This document shows, in pieces, positions 17,419 to 25,723 of a stretch of DNA of 64,000 nucleotides. The stretch covers positions 62,001 through 126,000 of the forward strand of contig JASJBF010000031.1 of the NCBI GenBank assembly GCA_030066685.1. Direction: 5' to 3'. Below the pieces are notes generated by a model. The model saw only the letters and a program-made list of their open reading frames with translations, was not told the origin of the DNA and did not search any database. Every line of letters starts with the position of its first letter. Positions within the stretch are counted from its first letter, which is position 1. Source of the DNA: Kiloniellales bacterium (GTDB taxonomy: Bacteria; Pseudomonadota; Alphaproteobacteria; Kiloniellales; JAKSBE01). Made by a program: the position numbers and the translations under genes.

Positions 17419-18897
17419 TTGAGATATGGAAAAGGCAGTGAATTGCTGATTCCCCTGTTCATAGCGATACCCTTGGCGGTGGCCTTCTTGCTTCCGTTGG
17501 TCGCGCGCGATCGGCCGGTCCTCTCCGACTGCTTGGCCAACGCCACCATGGCCGGCCTCACGATCATGGCCTTCGCCAGCGTCGGCGAGGAGGCCTTGTA
17601 CCACATGGGCGCATGGCCCACGCCGATCGGGATCGACCTGCGACTCGACCCGCTCGCGTCCCTGCTGCTGATCGCCGTCAATCTGGTCGGGTTGGCCGCC
17701 GGCATTTATTCGGTCGACTACATGCGGCGGTACACGGACAAGCGGCGCTTCTACAGCCTGTTCCTTTTTTTGGTGGCGGGAATGAACGGCGTCATCCTCG
17801 CCGGCGACCTCTTCAACCTCTACGTCTTGATGGAGATCGCGGCCGTGGCCTCTTATGCCCTGGTCGCTTTCGGCTGCCAGCACGAAGAACTCGAGGCCTC
17901 CTTCAAGTACGCCATATTGGGAACGCTGGCATCCAGCTTCATCCTGATCGGGGTGGCGCTGGTATACGGCGTGACCGGCACCTTGAACATGGCCCATATC
18001 GCGAGCCGCACGTCGGACAGCGGCATGGATCCGTCGCTCCTCTTTGCGATCGCGCTGTTCATCTGCGGGTTCAGCATGAAGGCTGCGCTCGTGCCTTTTC
18101 ACGCCTGGCTGCCCGACGCCCATCCTTCGGCGCCCGCGCCGGTCTCTGCCATGCTTTCCGGCGTCCTCATCAAGGCGATCGGAATCTACGTCGTGGCGCG
18201 CCTGATCTACAACGTCTTCGGCGCGGAGGAAGGCGTACTCGGGTTGCTTCGATGGCTGGGTGTGATCTCCATGGTCGTGGGCGGGCTGCTCGCCACCGGT
18301 CAGTGGGACATGAAGCGTCTCTTCGCCTATAGCAGCATCTCTCAGGTCGGATACATCGTGCTGGGGCTCGGTCTCGGAACACCGCTCGGCGTCGTCGGCG
18401 CGCTCTATCATCTGGTCAATCATTCCATTTTCAAAGCGCTGCTGTTTCTCAATGCCGGTGCCGTGGAGTACGCCACCGGCAGTCGAGACCTGAAACGGCT
18501 GGGTGGACTGAACCGAGTGATACCCGTGACCGGGGCAACGTCCCTGGTGGCGTCCATGTCGATTGCGGGGATTCCCCCGTTGAACGGATTCTGGAGCAAA
18601 CTGATCATCGTCGTGGCTTGTGTTCAAAGCGGGTTCTACGGCCTGGCCGCGGTGGCGGTCGCCGTGAGTATCGTCACCCTGGGATACCAGCTGAAGGCGC
18701 AGCGATACGCGTTCTTTGGGGCGGGGTCGCCGGTTTCGACACCCTCACTGGGTGAGCCGCGTCTCATGGCAACGGCGATGGTCGTCCTGGCGATCGGATG
18801 CATGGCGCTTTCGGTGCTGGTGATAGGCGGTCTGGGCGATCCGATCCTGATAGGCCCAGCGGCGCAGGCCCTCCTCAACGGAGCCTTCGCCCTCTAG
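17419..18897 (+). CDS. Mrp antiporter subunit D-like protein (MnhD/MbhH), second antiporter-like subunit
   Basis: About 492 residues with 13-14 membrane helices. Both key charged residues of the ion path are present: the TM5 glutamate in LYVLMEIAAVASYALVAF and the TM7 lysine in FSMKAALVPFHAWLPDAH, followed by APAPVSAMLSGVLIKAIGIY. LFAYSSISQVGYIVLGLG marks the broken helix region. The start is uncertain: TTG at 17419 or TTG at 17443, the latter with AAAAGG six bases before it. Unlike the NuoL-like subunit, this one looks fully competent for cation or proton transport. Confidence 0.9.
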   Translation: MRYGKGSELLIPLFIAIPLAVAFLLPLVARDRPVLSDCLANATMAGLTIMAFASVGEEALYHMGAWPTPIGIDLRLDPLASLLLIAVNLVGLAAGIYSVDYMRRYTDKRRFYSLFLFLVAGMNGVILAGDLFNLYVLMEIAAVASYALVAFGCQHEELEASFKYAILGTLASSFILIGVALVYGVTGTLNMAHIASRTSDSGMDPSLLFAIALFICGFSMKAALVPFHAWLPDAHPSAPAPVSAMLSGVLIKAIGIYVVARLIYNVFGAEEGVLGLLRWLGVISMVVGGLLATGQWDMKRLFAYSSISQVGYIVLGLGLGTPLGVVGALYHLVNHSIFKALLFLNAGAVEYATGSRDLKRLGGLNRVIPVTGATSLVASMSIAGIPPLNGFWSKLIIVVACVQSGFYGLAAVAVAVSIVTLGYQLKAQRYAFFGAGSPVSTPSLGEPRLMATAMVVLAIGCMALSVLVIGGLGDPILIGPAAQALLNGAFAL

Positions 18898-18935
18898 CGG
18901 CGAGCAAGCAGGTCTCGAGGTCCGAGAAAGAACAG

Positions 18936-19550
18936 ATGCCTAGGATCGTCGAACATAGCCCCAAGAGGCAGAAGGCCGAAAGGTTCTCCGGGGCCAAACC
19001 CGAAAACAAATCGGGCGAGGCGGTGGCCAATCATCGCTTCGCCAAGCGCCTAGTGCTGTTTGCTTTCGCGTTTGTGTTCTGGCTCCTCTTGGTCTGGCCC
19101 GTCGCGCCCGCCGATGGCCGTCTGCTTTGGGGAGACATCTCGGCCGGCCTGGTGGTCGCGGGCTTCGTGGCCCTGGTGGCGCGACAGATCGTCACAGAGC
19201 GCTTCGGTCGCCTGCTCGATCCGCTGCGCTACTTTTGGGCAGCCGTCTACCTCTTTGTGTTCGGCTACTACGTGATCAAAGCGAACCTCGATGTGGCGTA
19301 CCGCGTGCTGCATCCCGCCATGCCGATCTGCCCGGGCATCGTAAGGGCGACCTCGAAGCTTCGTTCTTCATCGGCACGAACGGCTTTGGCCAACAGCATC
19401 ACGCTCACGCCGGGCACGCTGACGGTCGACATCGCGGAAGACGGCACCTTCTATGTGCACTGGATCAATGTTCGGAGCCTCGAGGAAGAGGAAACTGCGA
19501 AGCGGATCCTCGGTCGTTTCGAATGGTTTATCCAAAAGATACTCGAATAG
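18936..19550 (+). CDS. Mrp antiporter subunit E-like protein (MnhE/MbhA)
   Basis: 204 residues. After an N-terminal, poorly conserved 40 residues come two or three helices (LFAFAFVFWLLLVWPVA, YFWAAVYLFVFGYYVIKANL) and a cytoplasmic domain ending in a TLTPGTLTVDIAEDGTFYVH motif typical of MnhE. The ATG at 18936 is chosen because it follows CGAGAAAGAAC and gives the expected N-terminus. Confidence 0.88.
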   Translation: MPRIVEHSPKRQKAERFSGAKPENKSGEAVANHRFAKRLVLFAFAFVFWLLLVWPVAPADGRLLWGDISAGLVVAGFVALVARQIVTERFGRLLDPLRYFWAAVYLFVFGYYVIKANLDVAYRVLHPAMPICPGIVRATSKLRSSSARTALANSITLTPGTLTVDIAEDGTFYVHWINVRSLEEEETAKRILGRFEWFIQKILE

Positions 19551-19568
19551 GTCAGTGGGTGGGCAACC

Positions 19569-19844
19569 GTGACTCCTTTTGACACGCTCTACGCGACATT
19601 GGTGGCGGGACTGCTGATCTGTTGCGCCCTCTGCTTGTATCGCATCGCTCGCGGTCCGACGGCACCGGATCGTTTGGTGGCGATCGACATCCTCGGCACG
19701 GTCATGGTCGGGTTCGTCGGCATTCTCACCGCGGTCCTGGGCAAGGAGTACCTGCTGAATGTGGCGATCGTCTGGGCCCTGATCAGCTTTGTCGGGACCT
19801 TGGCCTTGGCGAAATACCTGGTCGGGAAGGGCTTGCATGAGTGA
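19569..19844 (+). CDS. Mrp antiporter subunit F-like protein (MnhF/MbhB)
   Basis: 91 residues with three membrane helices. RIARGPTAPDRLVAIDILG is the MnhF signature. The GTG start at 19569 lies 18 nt after the MnhE stop. The stop overlaps the MnhG start. Confidence 0.93.
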   Translation: MTPFDTLYATLVAGLLICCALCLYRIARGPTAPDRLVAIDILGTVMVGFVGILTAVLGKEYLLNVAIVWALISFVGTLALAKYLVGKGLHE

Positions 19845-20190
19845 GATCCTAGGCGGGACCATCATCGCGATCGGTGTCTTGTTCGACATCTTCGGATGTA
19901 TTGGTCTGGTGCGCTTCCCGGACGTGTACAACCGCCTTCAGGCCTCAACGAAGTGCGTGACGGTCGGCACCTGTTTCATCCTGGTGGGCAGTCTGATCCT
20001 GCTCGGTTCGCTGCCGGGCACGGTCAAGGGGATCATTTGCATCGCCTTCGTCCTGATCACATCGCCGACAGCGGCCCACGCCCTGGCCCGCGCGGCGCAT
20101 CGATCGGGCATCGCGCAGTGGGAACGGAGCGTTGTGGACCACTACGAAGAGGACTTTCCGGTTCGCCGCGGGACGGAGGAGAAGCAATGA
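19837..20190 (+). CDS. Mrp antiporter subunit G-like protein (MnhG/MbhC)
   Basis: 117 residues with three helices and the MnhG pattern GCIGLVRFPDVYNRLQASTK followed by ITSPTAAHALARAAH. It overlaps MnhF by 8 nt and the downstream ferredoxin gene by 4 nt, closing an MnhB-C-D-E-F-G block in the usual order. Confidence 0.93.
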   Translation: MSEILGGTIIAIGVLFDIFGCIGLVRFPDVYNRLQASTKCVTVGTCFILVGSLILLGSLPGTVKGIICIAFVLITSPTAAHALARAAHRSGIAQWERSVVDHYEEDFPVRRGTEEKQ

Positions 20191-20798
20191 GACTACCGAG
20201 TTTCCTCCAGCCCCGGATTCTCGCTCAGGCGGTTCGGGCGGTGCTTTCGCCGCCCTTCACGACGAAGTTTCCGCGCGAAGCCTTTCAACCGGTGGAGAGC
20301 TTCCGAGGTCGGCCGAGGTTCGACGAGCAGGCTTGCATCGGCTGCGGCGCCTGCGCGGAGGTCTGCCCTCCCAAGTGTATCGATGTGATCGATGACCTTG
20401 AAGCAAGGCCACCGAAGCGCCGATTGGTCCAGCATCTCGACGCGTGCATCTGGTGCGGACAGTGCGAGCGCTATTGCCCCACGCAGCAGGGAATCAAACT
20501 GAGCAACGAATACGACTGCGTTGGTTTCTCGCCCGAGGATTTCGAAGAGCGTGTCGAGAAGGATTTGCTCCTCTGCGAGTTGTGCGGCTCGGTGCTCGCG
20601 CCGGTGGATCAGATTCGTTGGCTGGCCCAGCGGCTGGGCCCGCTGGCCTTCGCCAATCCGACGCTGATGATGGTCGTTAGCCGGGACCTCGGCTTGGTTG
20701 ATCAGGGCGTCAAAGGCCAGGGCGAGGAGGTGCTGCGCGGCGACCGACTGACCCTCCAATGCCCCAAGTGCCGGCGCAAGACCGCTTTCGCCGTCTAG
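20187..20798 (+). CDS. Hydrogenase iron-sulfur subunit, HycF/HyfH (NuoI-like) family
   Basis: 203 residues. Two [4Fe-4S] sites, CIGCGACAEVCPPKCI and CIWCGQCERYCP, link the electron-input module to the small subunit. A C-terminal extension holds two more CxxC pairs, LLCELCGSV and LQCPKCRRKT. HycF of E. coli formate hydrogenlyase carries a comparable four-cysteine tail, possibly a zinc or rubredoxin-like site, whereas ordinary NuoI does not. It overlaps MnhG by 4 nt. Confidence 0.9.
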   Translation: MRLPSFLQPRILAQAVRAVLSPPFTTKFPREAFQPVESFRGRPRFDEQACIGCGACAEVCPPKCIDVIDDLEARPPKRRLVQHLDACIWCGQCERYCPTQQGIKLSNEYDCVGFSPEDFEERVEKDLLLCELCGSVLAPVDQIRWLAQRLGPLAFANPTLMMVVSRDLGLVDQGVKGQGEEVLRGDRLTLQCPKCRRKTAFAV

Positions 20799-21377
20799 GT
20801 GGCGAAGCGGAGCTGCGCCAAGCCGGGCACGAGCGGCCTCAGGGAAGTCGTGGTCGCGCCCGGGATCAGGGATGAAGCCGTGGATGTTACGTTTCTCTCG
20901 AAGTTGAAACGCCTTCTGAAAGATCGCGTCGTCGTGCTCGGCGTGGGCAATCGTTGTCGGCGCGACGACGGCGCCGGCTCGTTGTTGGCCGAGCAGCTTG
21001 ACGGGCAGACCGGCGTACAGGCGATCGATGCCGGCGCGGTCCCCGAGAACTATCTCGAGAAGGTGGCGCGATCGCATCCGGGCACGGTTCTCATCCTCGA
21101 CGCGGTCGATTTTGGCGGGACGCCTGGAGATCTGCGCATCCTCGAGCCGGAACTCATCAGCCCCTCGGGTGTCTCCACCCATGGTCTTTCGCTCCAGTTC
21201 ACCGCAGATTTCTTGAAGGCCAGGACCCAAGCGCGCCTGGTGGTCTTGGCCATCCAACCTGCCGATATCGGTATGGGCACGGAACTCTCCGAAGAGGTGT
21301 CTCGGGCGGTCGAGCAACTCAAAGATGCCTTGCTCTCAGCTTTCCACAAGCACCTGAGTGAATTGCAGGGCGCGTAG
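20799..21377 (+). CDS. Hydrogenase maturation protease, HycI/HyaD family
   Basis: The core begins near 20920 with VVVLGVGNRCRRDDGAGSLL, including the nickel-sensing acidic residue, then IDAGAVPENY, ILDAVDFGG and STHGLSL. This endopeptidase trims the C-terminal tail of the large subunit once nickel is in place. GTG at 20799 follows the previous stop directly, but about 35 unconserved residues precede the core, so an internal GTG near 20880 is also possible. Its presence argues that the hydrogenase is a real Ni enzyme. Confidence 0.88.
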   Translation: MAKRSCAKPGTSGLREVVVAPGIRDEAVDVTFLSKLKRLLKDRVVVLGVGNRCRRDDGAGSLLAEQLDGQTGVQAIDAGAVPENYLEKVARSHPGTVLILDAVDFGGTPGDLRILEPELISPSGVSTHGLSLQFTADFLKARTQARLVVLAIQPADIGMGTELSEEVSRAVEQLKDALLSAFHKHLSELQGA

Positions 21378-21708
21378 TCTCGAAGCCGGACGGTAGAAAG
21401 CCCGCGCCGCTTTGAACCAGGTCATTGGCGAATTGCGGGCTTTGAAAGACCACGAGGACGGGGAGCTCGATCGACGTGGTTCAGCGCCAGGAGGTCGCGG
21501 ATTGGAAGTCGAGGAGGCGCTGCGCCGAACAGGCTGACTGCGATTGACCTGAGCCCTTCCCTTAACGCGCCGCGGTCCACTGGATGCGTCGTTGGCAATC
21601 GACTGCACCGAGTCTTCCCATCCCCTCGATCGCTACTCCATCCACTACCGCTCTGCGATGCCACCAGACTAGATCAGGTCAATTCTTGGCACCGACGCCG
21701 GAAGCGGA
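21378..21708. other. Intergenic between convergent hydrogenase operon and cytochrome c gene
   Basis: 331 bp without a supportable gene. Short frames on the minus strand (for example 21422-21664) have no recognisable motif. No strong hairpin with a T-run was found, so the terminators of the two converging units are not identified. Confidence 0.4.
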
Positions 21709-22146
21709 TCAGGGTTCTTGGATCGACTGTATGTAGTAGACCAGCTCCAGGACCCGATTGCGAACCACGAAGTCGTTCATGGGACCGGGGCCGTGCCGGG
21801 TCATCGACTGAGCCATGTACCGATCGCCCCAGACCGGCATCTTGCGTTCGCCGTGAGCGGCAACCTCTTTGCGCCCGTCGATAACTTCGAAAACCCTGTC
21901 GAGCGGGAAGACGCCCTTGTTGTTCTTGCTGAGCTGGGTCAGGTCGCCGGGATCGACGCCGCGAAAGATCCTGATGAGAAAGCCCGCGCCCTTGCCGTCT
22001 GCGCCGTGGCACGAGGCGCAGGAGTTGCGGAACTCGGCAGCGCTCGCTGCAAAGCGCTCTTCACCCTCCTGAGCGTAGGCCGTGCCGGCTTGGACGAGAG
22101 CCAGAATGGCGGCGAGCGCCATGGTGCGGAGTGGAAACTGTGACAT
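21709..22146 (-). CDS. Periplasmic single-heme cytochrome c
   Basis: 145 residues with a signal peptide (about 1-26, ending TAYAQ) and one heme site NSCASCHGADGKG. A methionine in RKMPVWGDRYM may be the distal ligand. GGGAGGG lies just before the ATG. It is homologous to the broken cytochrome at 63079-63565, sharing the VFPLDRVFEVID and MPVWG regions. An FNR-like box lies 99 bp upstream, suggesting expression at low oxygen. The redox partner is unknown. Confidence 0.9.
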   Translation of the reverse strand: MSQFPLRTMALAAILALVQAGTAYAQEGEERFAASAAEFRNSCASCHGADGKGAGFLIRIFRGVDPGDLTQLSKNNKGVFPLDRVFEVIDGRKEVAAHGERKMPVWGDRYMAQSMTRHGPGPMNDFVVRNRVLELVYYIQSIQEP

Positions 22147-22244
22147 GGGACCCTCCCCAACGTGGTCGATACCTGCGTCCTCCCAGCGATGGCCGAGGAA
22201 GGCCGCCAACAACCCGAGTCGATTTCAGGCTGAATCTGACTTCG

Positions 22245-22258
22245 TTGATGCAGGTCAA
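22245..22258. promoter_or_regulatory. FNR/FixK-like box before cytochrome c
   Basis: TTGATGCAGGTCAA matches the anaerobox at nine of ten fixed positions and lies 99 bp before the cytochrome c start codon on the minus strand. Confidence 0.6.
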
Positions 22259-22664
22259 GCTTTGGGCAGTCCGCTATCGTATTCCTGCGCCACCTTCGTT
22301 CTGGCCAAGGCCTACGTAGCAGTCGAGCACGTCTTCTCGGCGAAGTCGCTCGTAAGTCGGCTCTTTGCGGTAGAATGGGCATCCTGGCTACATCGCTGGG
22401 GCGGCGCGGAACAGCCTGATTCGGAAAGGACCTGGTCTTGACGTACGGACATCCGATTCGTTACTCCCGCGGGCCCAGACCAGTGAATTCAAGCTTCCTT
22501 TTTCGAGCGTGTCGCCATCGTGCCGCACGGCGAGCGCGTGATCCAAGCCGACATGCTGCACAAGGCAGTCCCTATCGAACCACTGAACGGTTTGCAAAAA
22601 TGCGTGCCCGAGATCAAGTGGCTTTCCCGCTCATGAACGCCTCGCATACCGAAGGAGCCTGGAG
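22259..22664. other. Intergenic stretch with an unassigned open frame
   Basis: About 400 bp with no recognised gene. The plus-strand frame ending at 22636 (open from 22487; GTG at 22520) reads FFERVAIVPHGERVIQADML then HKAVPIEPLNGLQKCVPEI. It does not look random in composition, but I cannot assign it. It may be a gene remnant. The Shine-Dalgarno of the M28 peptidase (GAAGGAG) is at 22651-22657. Confidence 0.3.
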
Positions 22665-23612
22665 ATAACCGCACTGCCACAGCCCGGGTCGGTTCAGCCC
22701 GAAGCCGTAGCCGCGCATGTCCAGCAGCTTGCGGGCGTTATCGGCGAGCGGAACATCTTCCGCCCCTCAGCCCTCACCGCAGCCGCAGGCTACATCCGCG
22801 AAGTTTGGACCGGGCAGGGCTACGAAGTCGGCGCCCAAAGCTTCGAGGAAGGCGGCGTCCTCTGCGAGAACCTCGAAGTCACGCGACCGGGCAGGCAGGC
22901 GGATCAAATCCTGCTCGTCGGCGCCCACTACGATTCCGTGAGGGGCAGCCCGGGCGCCAACGACAACGGCAGCGGTGTAGCAGCCCTGCTCGAGCTTTCC
23001 AGGCTCTTCAGGCAGGCGCAGCCGAATCTATCGCTGCGTTTTGTCGCCTTCGTGAACGAGGAGCCGCCGTTCTTTATCACGGGCCGCCAAGGCAGCATGA
23101 TCTATGCCAAGGCGGCCCGCCGGCGGGGCGATGATATCCGGCTGATGATCGCGCTCGAGACGATCGGATACTATTCCGATGCACCCGGAAGCCAGAAATA
23201 CCCGCCGTTGTTTGACCTGTTTTATCCGGACGCCGGCAACTTCCTGGGCTTCGTGTCCAACCTGCAGTGCCGGAAGACCATGCGCAGGATGGTCCGCCTC
23301 TTCAGGGCCGCCTCGGATTTTCCGGTCGAGCACGTGGCCACCCTCGGCGCGGTGCCCGGCGTGAGCTGGAGCGACCATCGCTCCTTCTGGCGCTACGGCT
23401 ACCCCGCGCTGATGGTGACGGACACCGCTCTCTACCGCTACCCCTATTACCACAGCGCGCAGGACACGCCGGACAAAGTCCACTATCCCGAGCTCGCTCG
23501 GGTGACGGAAGGGCTCTTCGGGGCGCTCTCGCGTCTCGCCGCGGAAGGTTTCGATGGCCGTGACAGCGGCTTCTTGACGCGGATCAAGGCTTTTGCCGGA
23601 CGGTCAAGATGA
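22665..23612 (+). CDS. M28-family metallopeptidase (start codon ATA in this sequence)
   Basis: A zinc aminopeptidase-like domain with metal-ligand regions GAHYDSVRGSPGANDNGSG, FVNEEPPFF (glutamates), an Asp region near DLFYPDAGNF, and YYHSAQDTPDKV near the C-terminus. No signal peptide is seen, so it is probably cytoplasmic. The conserved N-terminus runs back to ITALPQPGSVQPEAV, but the frame contains no ATG, GTG or TTG upstream before a stop at about 22577. An ATA at 22665 sits 7 nt after GAAGGAG, exactly where ATG would be expected. Either an ATG was mutated to ATA or the base call is wrong. A GTG at 22938 would delete the first metal site. Confidence 0.75.
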   Translation: MTALPQPGSVQPEAVAAHVQQLAGVIGERNIFRPSALTAAAGYIREVWTGQGYEVGAQSFEEGGVLCENLEVTRPGRQADQILLVGAHYDSVRGSPGANDNGSGVAALLELSRLFRQAQPNLSLRFVAFVNEEPPFFITGRQGSMIYAKAARRRGDDIRLMIALETIGYYSDAPGSQKYPPLFDLFYPDAGNFLGFVSNLQCRKTMRRMVRLFRAASDFPVEHVATLGAVPGVSWSDHRSFWRYGYPALMVTDTALYRYPYYHSAQDTPDKVHYPELARVTEGLFGALSRLAAEGFDGRDSGFLTRIKAFAGRSR

Positions 23613-23622
23613 AATCGTTGCC

Positions 23623-23892
23623 ATGGCGCTGTGGAAATTGACCCCCGTCGATCTCAAGGATCCCAACTGGCTGGCCAGCTCTCACCGCGGCCGGCTCCTG
23701 GTTCGGGCGCCCTCGGAAGCCGCCGCCCGCGAGGCGGCCGAGGATGCCTTTGGCGTGAAGACGCGCTTTGCGCCGGGGGCGGGCGTGACGGCGCCGCCCT
23801 GGAAGAGAGACAACCTGGTCAAGGCGGAGCGGATCGACGACGAGCGCTACGATCCGGAGGGCCCGACGGAGGTCCTCGATCCGAGCCTCTGA
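23623..23892 (+). CDS. Conserved hypothetical small protein
   Basis: 89 residues. The pattern DPNWLASSHRGRLLVRAPSE, then AFGVKTRFAPGAGVTAPPW and LVKAERIDDERYDPEGP, recurs in small alphaproteobacterial proteins of unknown function. No signal peptide or membrane helix. It follows the M28 gene by 10 nt and is probably co-transcribed. Confidence 0.7.
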   Translation: MALWKLTPVDLKDPNWLASSHRGRLLVRAPSEAAAREAAEDAFGVKTRFAPGAGVTAPPWKRDNLVKAERIDDERYDPEGPTEVLDPSL

Positions 23893-23933
23893 TGCCGTCG
23901 TGACCGGGTCGAGGCCCAGCGCGTACCGAAAAA

Positions 23934-24563
23934 CTATGCTGCGGCCGGAGCCGGCCGCGATTGCGGTGCCTTTTTCAAGCGTTTGCGGGCTCGGATCAGC
24001 CCGGCCTCGATCCGCGCGAAGGCCATCGATTTCCGGTCATAGACAGCGAGGTCGAGCCCCAGGCTCCCCGCCAGAGCCTCTACGACCGGCAGGGGTGCCG
24101 GATCGGCGTGTCGCCAGACCGGTCTGAGCTCGCGGAGAAAGACGTTGACCGTGACGGGGCCGATGCCGAAGAAGTCCAGGAGCTTCCTCTCCAGATCCTG
24201 ACTGTCCTTCGCCGCGGCGTGCAGCTCGGTCAGGCGGCCCCGATAGGCGGTCATCAGCTGCTCGCAGTCCCGAAGAATCTGTTCGGATTTTCGGCCGTCG
24301 TAACGGACGTATCCGCCTTCGCGCATGATCGGATCGACGAGGGTGTCCCACCCGGCCTCGAGGATGCGTCGAGGGGTCAACAGCCTGTGCCGCGCAAAGG
24401 CCATGTAGGTGTGCTTGGCGATCGTCTCGGAGATCCTGGCGCCGAAGAGGATACTGGCAAGAAACCACTTGAAGAGCGCGGCGTCGCTGCCGTCGGCAAG
24501 GGCGATTCCCAGCTCTTCCGAGTACAGCGGGCTCGATTCCAGATCTTCGAGGGTGATCGCCAT
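23934..24563 (-). CDS. HhH-GPD-like DNA-repair-fold protein
   Basis: 209 residues. The helix-hairpin-helix FFGIGPVTVNVFLREL near residue 135 and the helical layout match the endonuclease III/HhH-GPD superfamily. The catalytic aspartate normally found about 20 residues after the hairpin could be in HADPAPLP, but I cannot confirm it, and no iron-sulfur cysteines are seen. It may be a glycosylase-related protein acting on damaged DNA. It starts 3 nt after the MBL gene and is the last of the BCAM0308-MBL-HhH operon. Confidence 0.75.
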   Translation of the reverse strand: MAITLEDLESSPLYSEELGIALADGSDAALFKWFLASILFGARISETIAKHTYMAFARHRLLTPRRILEAGWDTLVDPIMREGGYVRYDGRKSEQILRDCEQLMTAYRGRLTELHAAAKDSQDLERKLLDFFGIGPVTVNVFLRELRPVWRHADPAPLPVVEALAGSLGLDLAVYDRKSMAFARIEAGLIRARKRLKKAPQSRPAPAAA

Positions 24564-24566
24564 GAC

Positions 24567-25616
24567 TCAGGCCGCGGGCGCCACGGTCGCGCGACCGTCG
24601 CCTCTGAAAGCCTCGTCGGCCTCGGCCACGAGCCGTTCCGCATCGTCGCCGTAGCGGGGCGAGAAGTGAAAGGGAACCAGGCGTCGCACCTTCGCCAAAC
24701 GGGCGACGCAGCCCGCCTGGGCGGCCGTCAGATGGTTCTTCCTCGCGGCCATCTCCGCATCCTCTTCCAGGAAAGGCGTCTCGATGAAGAGGATATCGGC
24801 CCCCGACGCAAGCTGGACGATCTTCTGCCGGTTTTCCCTGGAATAGCGCGCGTCGGTTACATAGGCCACTTTCTGCCCGGGCAGGATCTCCGCAATGTCG
24901 GATTTCAGAGGGCCGAGCGGCAGCCACTCTTCATGTAAGCCGTCGCCGGCACGCCACCAGATGCGGAACAACCTGTCATCGGGCTCGTCTCGCCGGATGG
25001 CCGCCTTGAACTCCCGCAACCAGGGCCCGACGCGGAATCCCATGGCCTCCACCCGGTTTTTCCAGATGTTCACGTGGCCCTTTTCTTCCACGGCAAACGC
25101 CAGGCAGGCCGTGCCGTGGTCCAGGATCGCCGCCCGGACCCGGTAGTGTTGGTCGTCGAGCAGGATGCCGCCCGAGACCTCGGTAGATCGAAGATCCTCC
25201 AGCCGGAAGCCCCTTCGGCACCGGAACGTGCCCGACCTCAAAATGCCCTCCGGGTGCAGCTCGGCGGCGGTCAAGGTGAGATCCGTCGCGTAGTTCTGCA
25301 CCAGGTTCCAGGTGTAGGCGGCCAACTTGTGCTCGACCTGCGGGATCAGACCCCGCGGTCCGAAAATGTGCAGGCTTTTGTCGCGACCCAGGCAGACCCG
25401 CAGCAACCGATCGAAGCCGCAGAAATGGTCCAGGTGCATGTGCGATACGAAAACATGGCTGACGCGGAGCAGCTTGCGCGGCGGCAGGCGATGGAGATCG
25501 CCGAGGTCGAAGAGAAGCGCTCGCTTTTCGTAGAGAAACTCCATGTAGACCCCCGGGTCACCGAAGGGATCGTTGATCAGAAAGGGATGAATGATCGGTC
25601 GCATGGAGGTCGTCAC
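24567..25616 (-). CDS. RNase Z-like metallo-beta-lactamase-fold hydrolase
   Basis: 349 residues with the MBL metal motif FVSHMHLDHFCGF near residue 60, VTDARYS and FIETPFLEEDAEMAARKNHL later, and VPFHFSPRY at the C-terminus, the pattern of the ELAC/RNase Z branch. It may process RNA ends or hydrolyse another phosphodiester. It is probably regulated with BCAM0308 upstream, since the FNR-like box at 26320-26333 is the only promoter signal visible. Confidence 0.85.
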   Translation of the reverse strand: MTTSMRPIIHPFLINDPFGDPGVYMEFLYEKRALLFDLGDLHRLPPRKLLRVSHVFVSHMHLDHFCGFDRLLRVCLGRDKSLHIFGPRGLIPQVEHKLAAYTWNLVQNYATDLTLTAAELHPEGILRSGTFRCRRGFRLEDLRSTEVSGGILLDDQHYRVRAAILDHGTACLAFAVEEKGHVNIWKNRVEAMGFRVGPWLREFKAAIRRDEPDDRLFRIWWRAGDGLHEEWLPLGPLKSDIAEILPGQKVAYVTDARYSRENRQKIVQLASGADILFIETPFLEEDAEMAARKNHLTAAQAGCVARLAKVRRLVPFHFSPRYGDDAERLVAEADEAFRGDGRATVAPAA

Positions 25617-25723
25617 ATCCCCTCGGCCCGTAGTGCCGACGCAATCTGTGCCGGGACCCGTTCGTTAGGTCCGCTCGTCACTTCGGTGCCACCGCCTGCC
25701 CGTCACGGCAGCGCCGGGGCTTC

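Noticed and set aside
8678-21377. Reading the cluster as a plain Mrp antiporter plus complex I remnant, or as a formate hydrogenlyase
   Set aside because: All four Ni-binding cysteines and a HycI-type protease are present, which fits a hydrogenase. No formate dehydrogenase gene is in the window.
21336-21664. Minus-strand frames between the hydrogenase operon and cytochrome c
   Set aside because: They overlap the end of the protease gene or show no recognisable protein.
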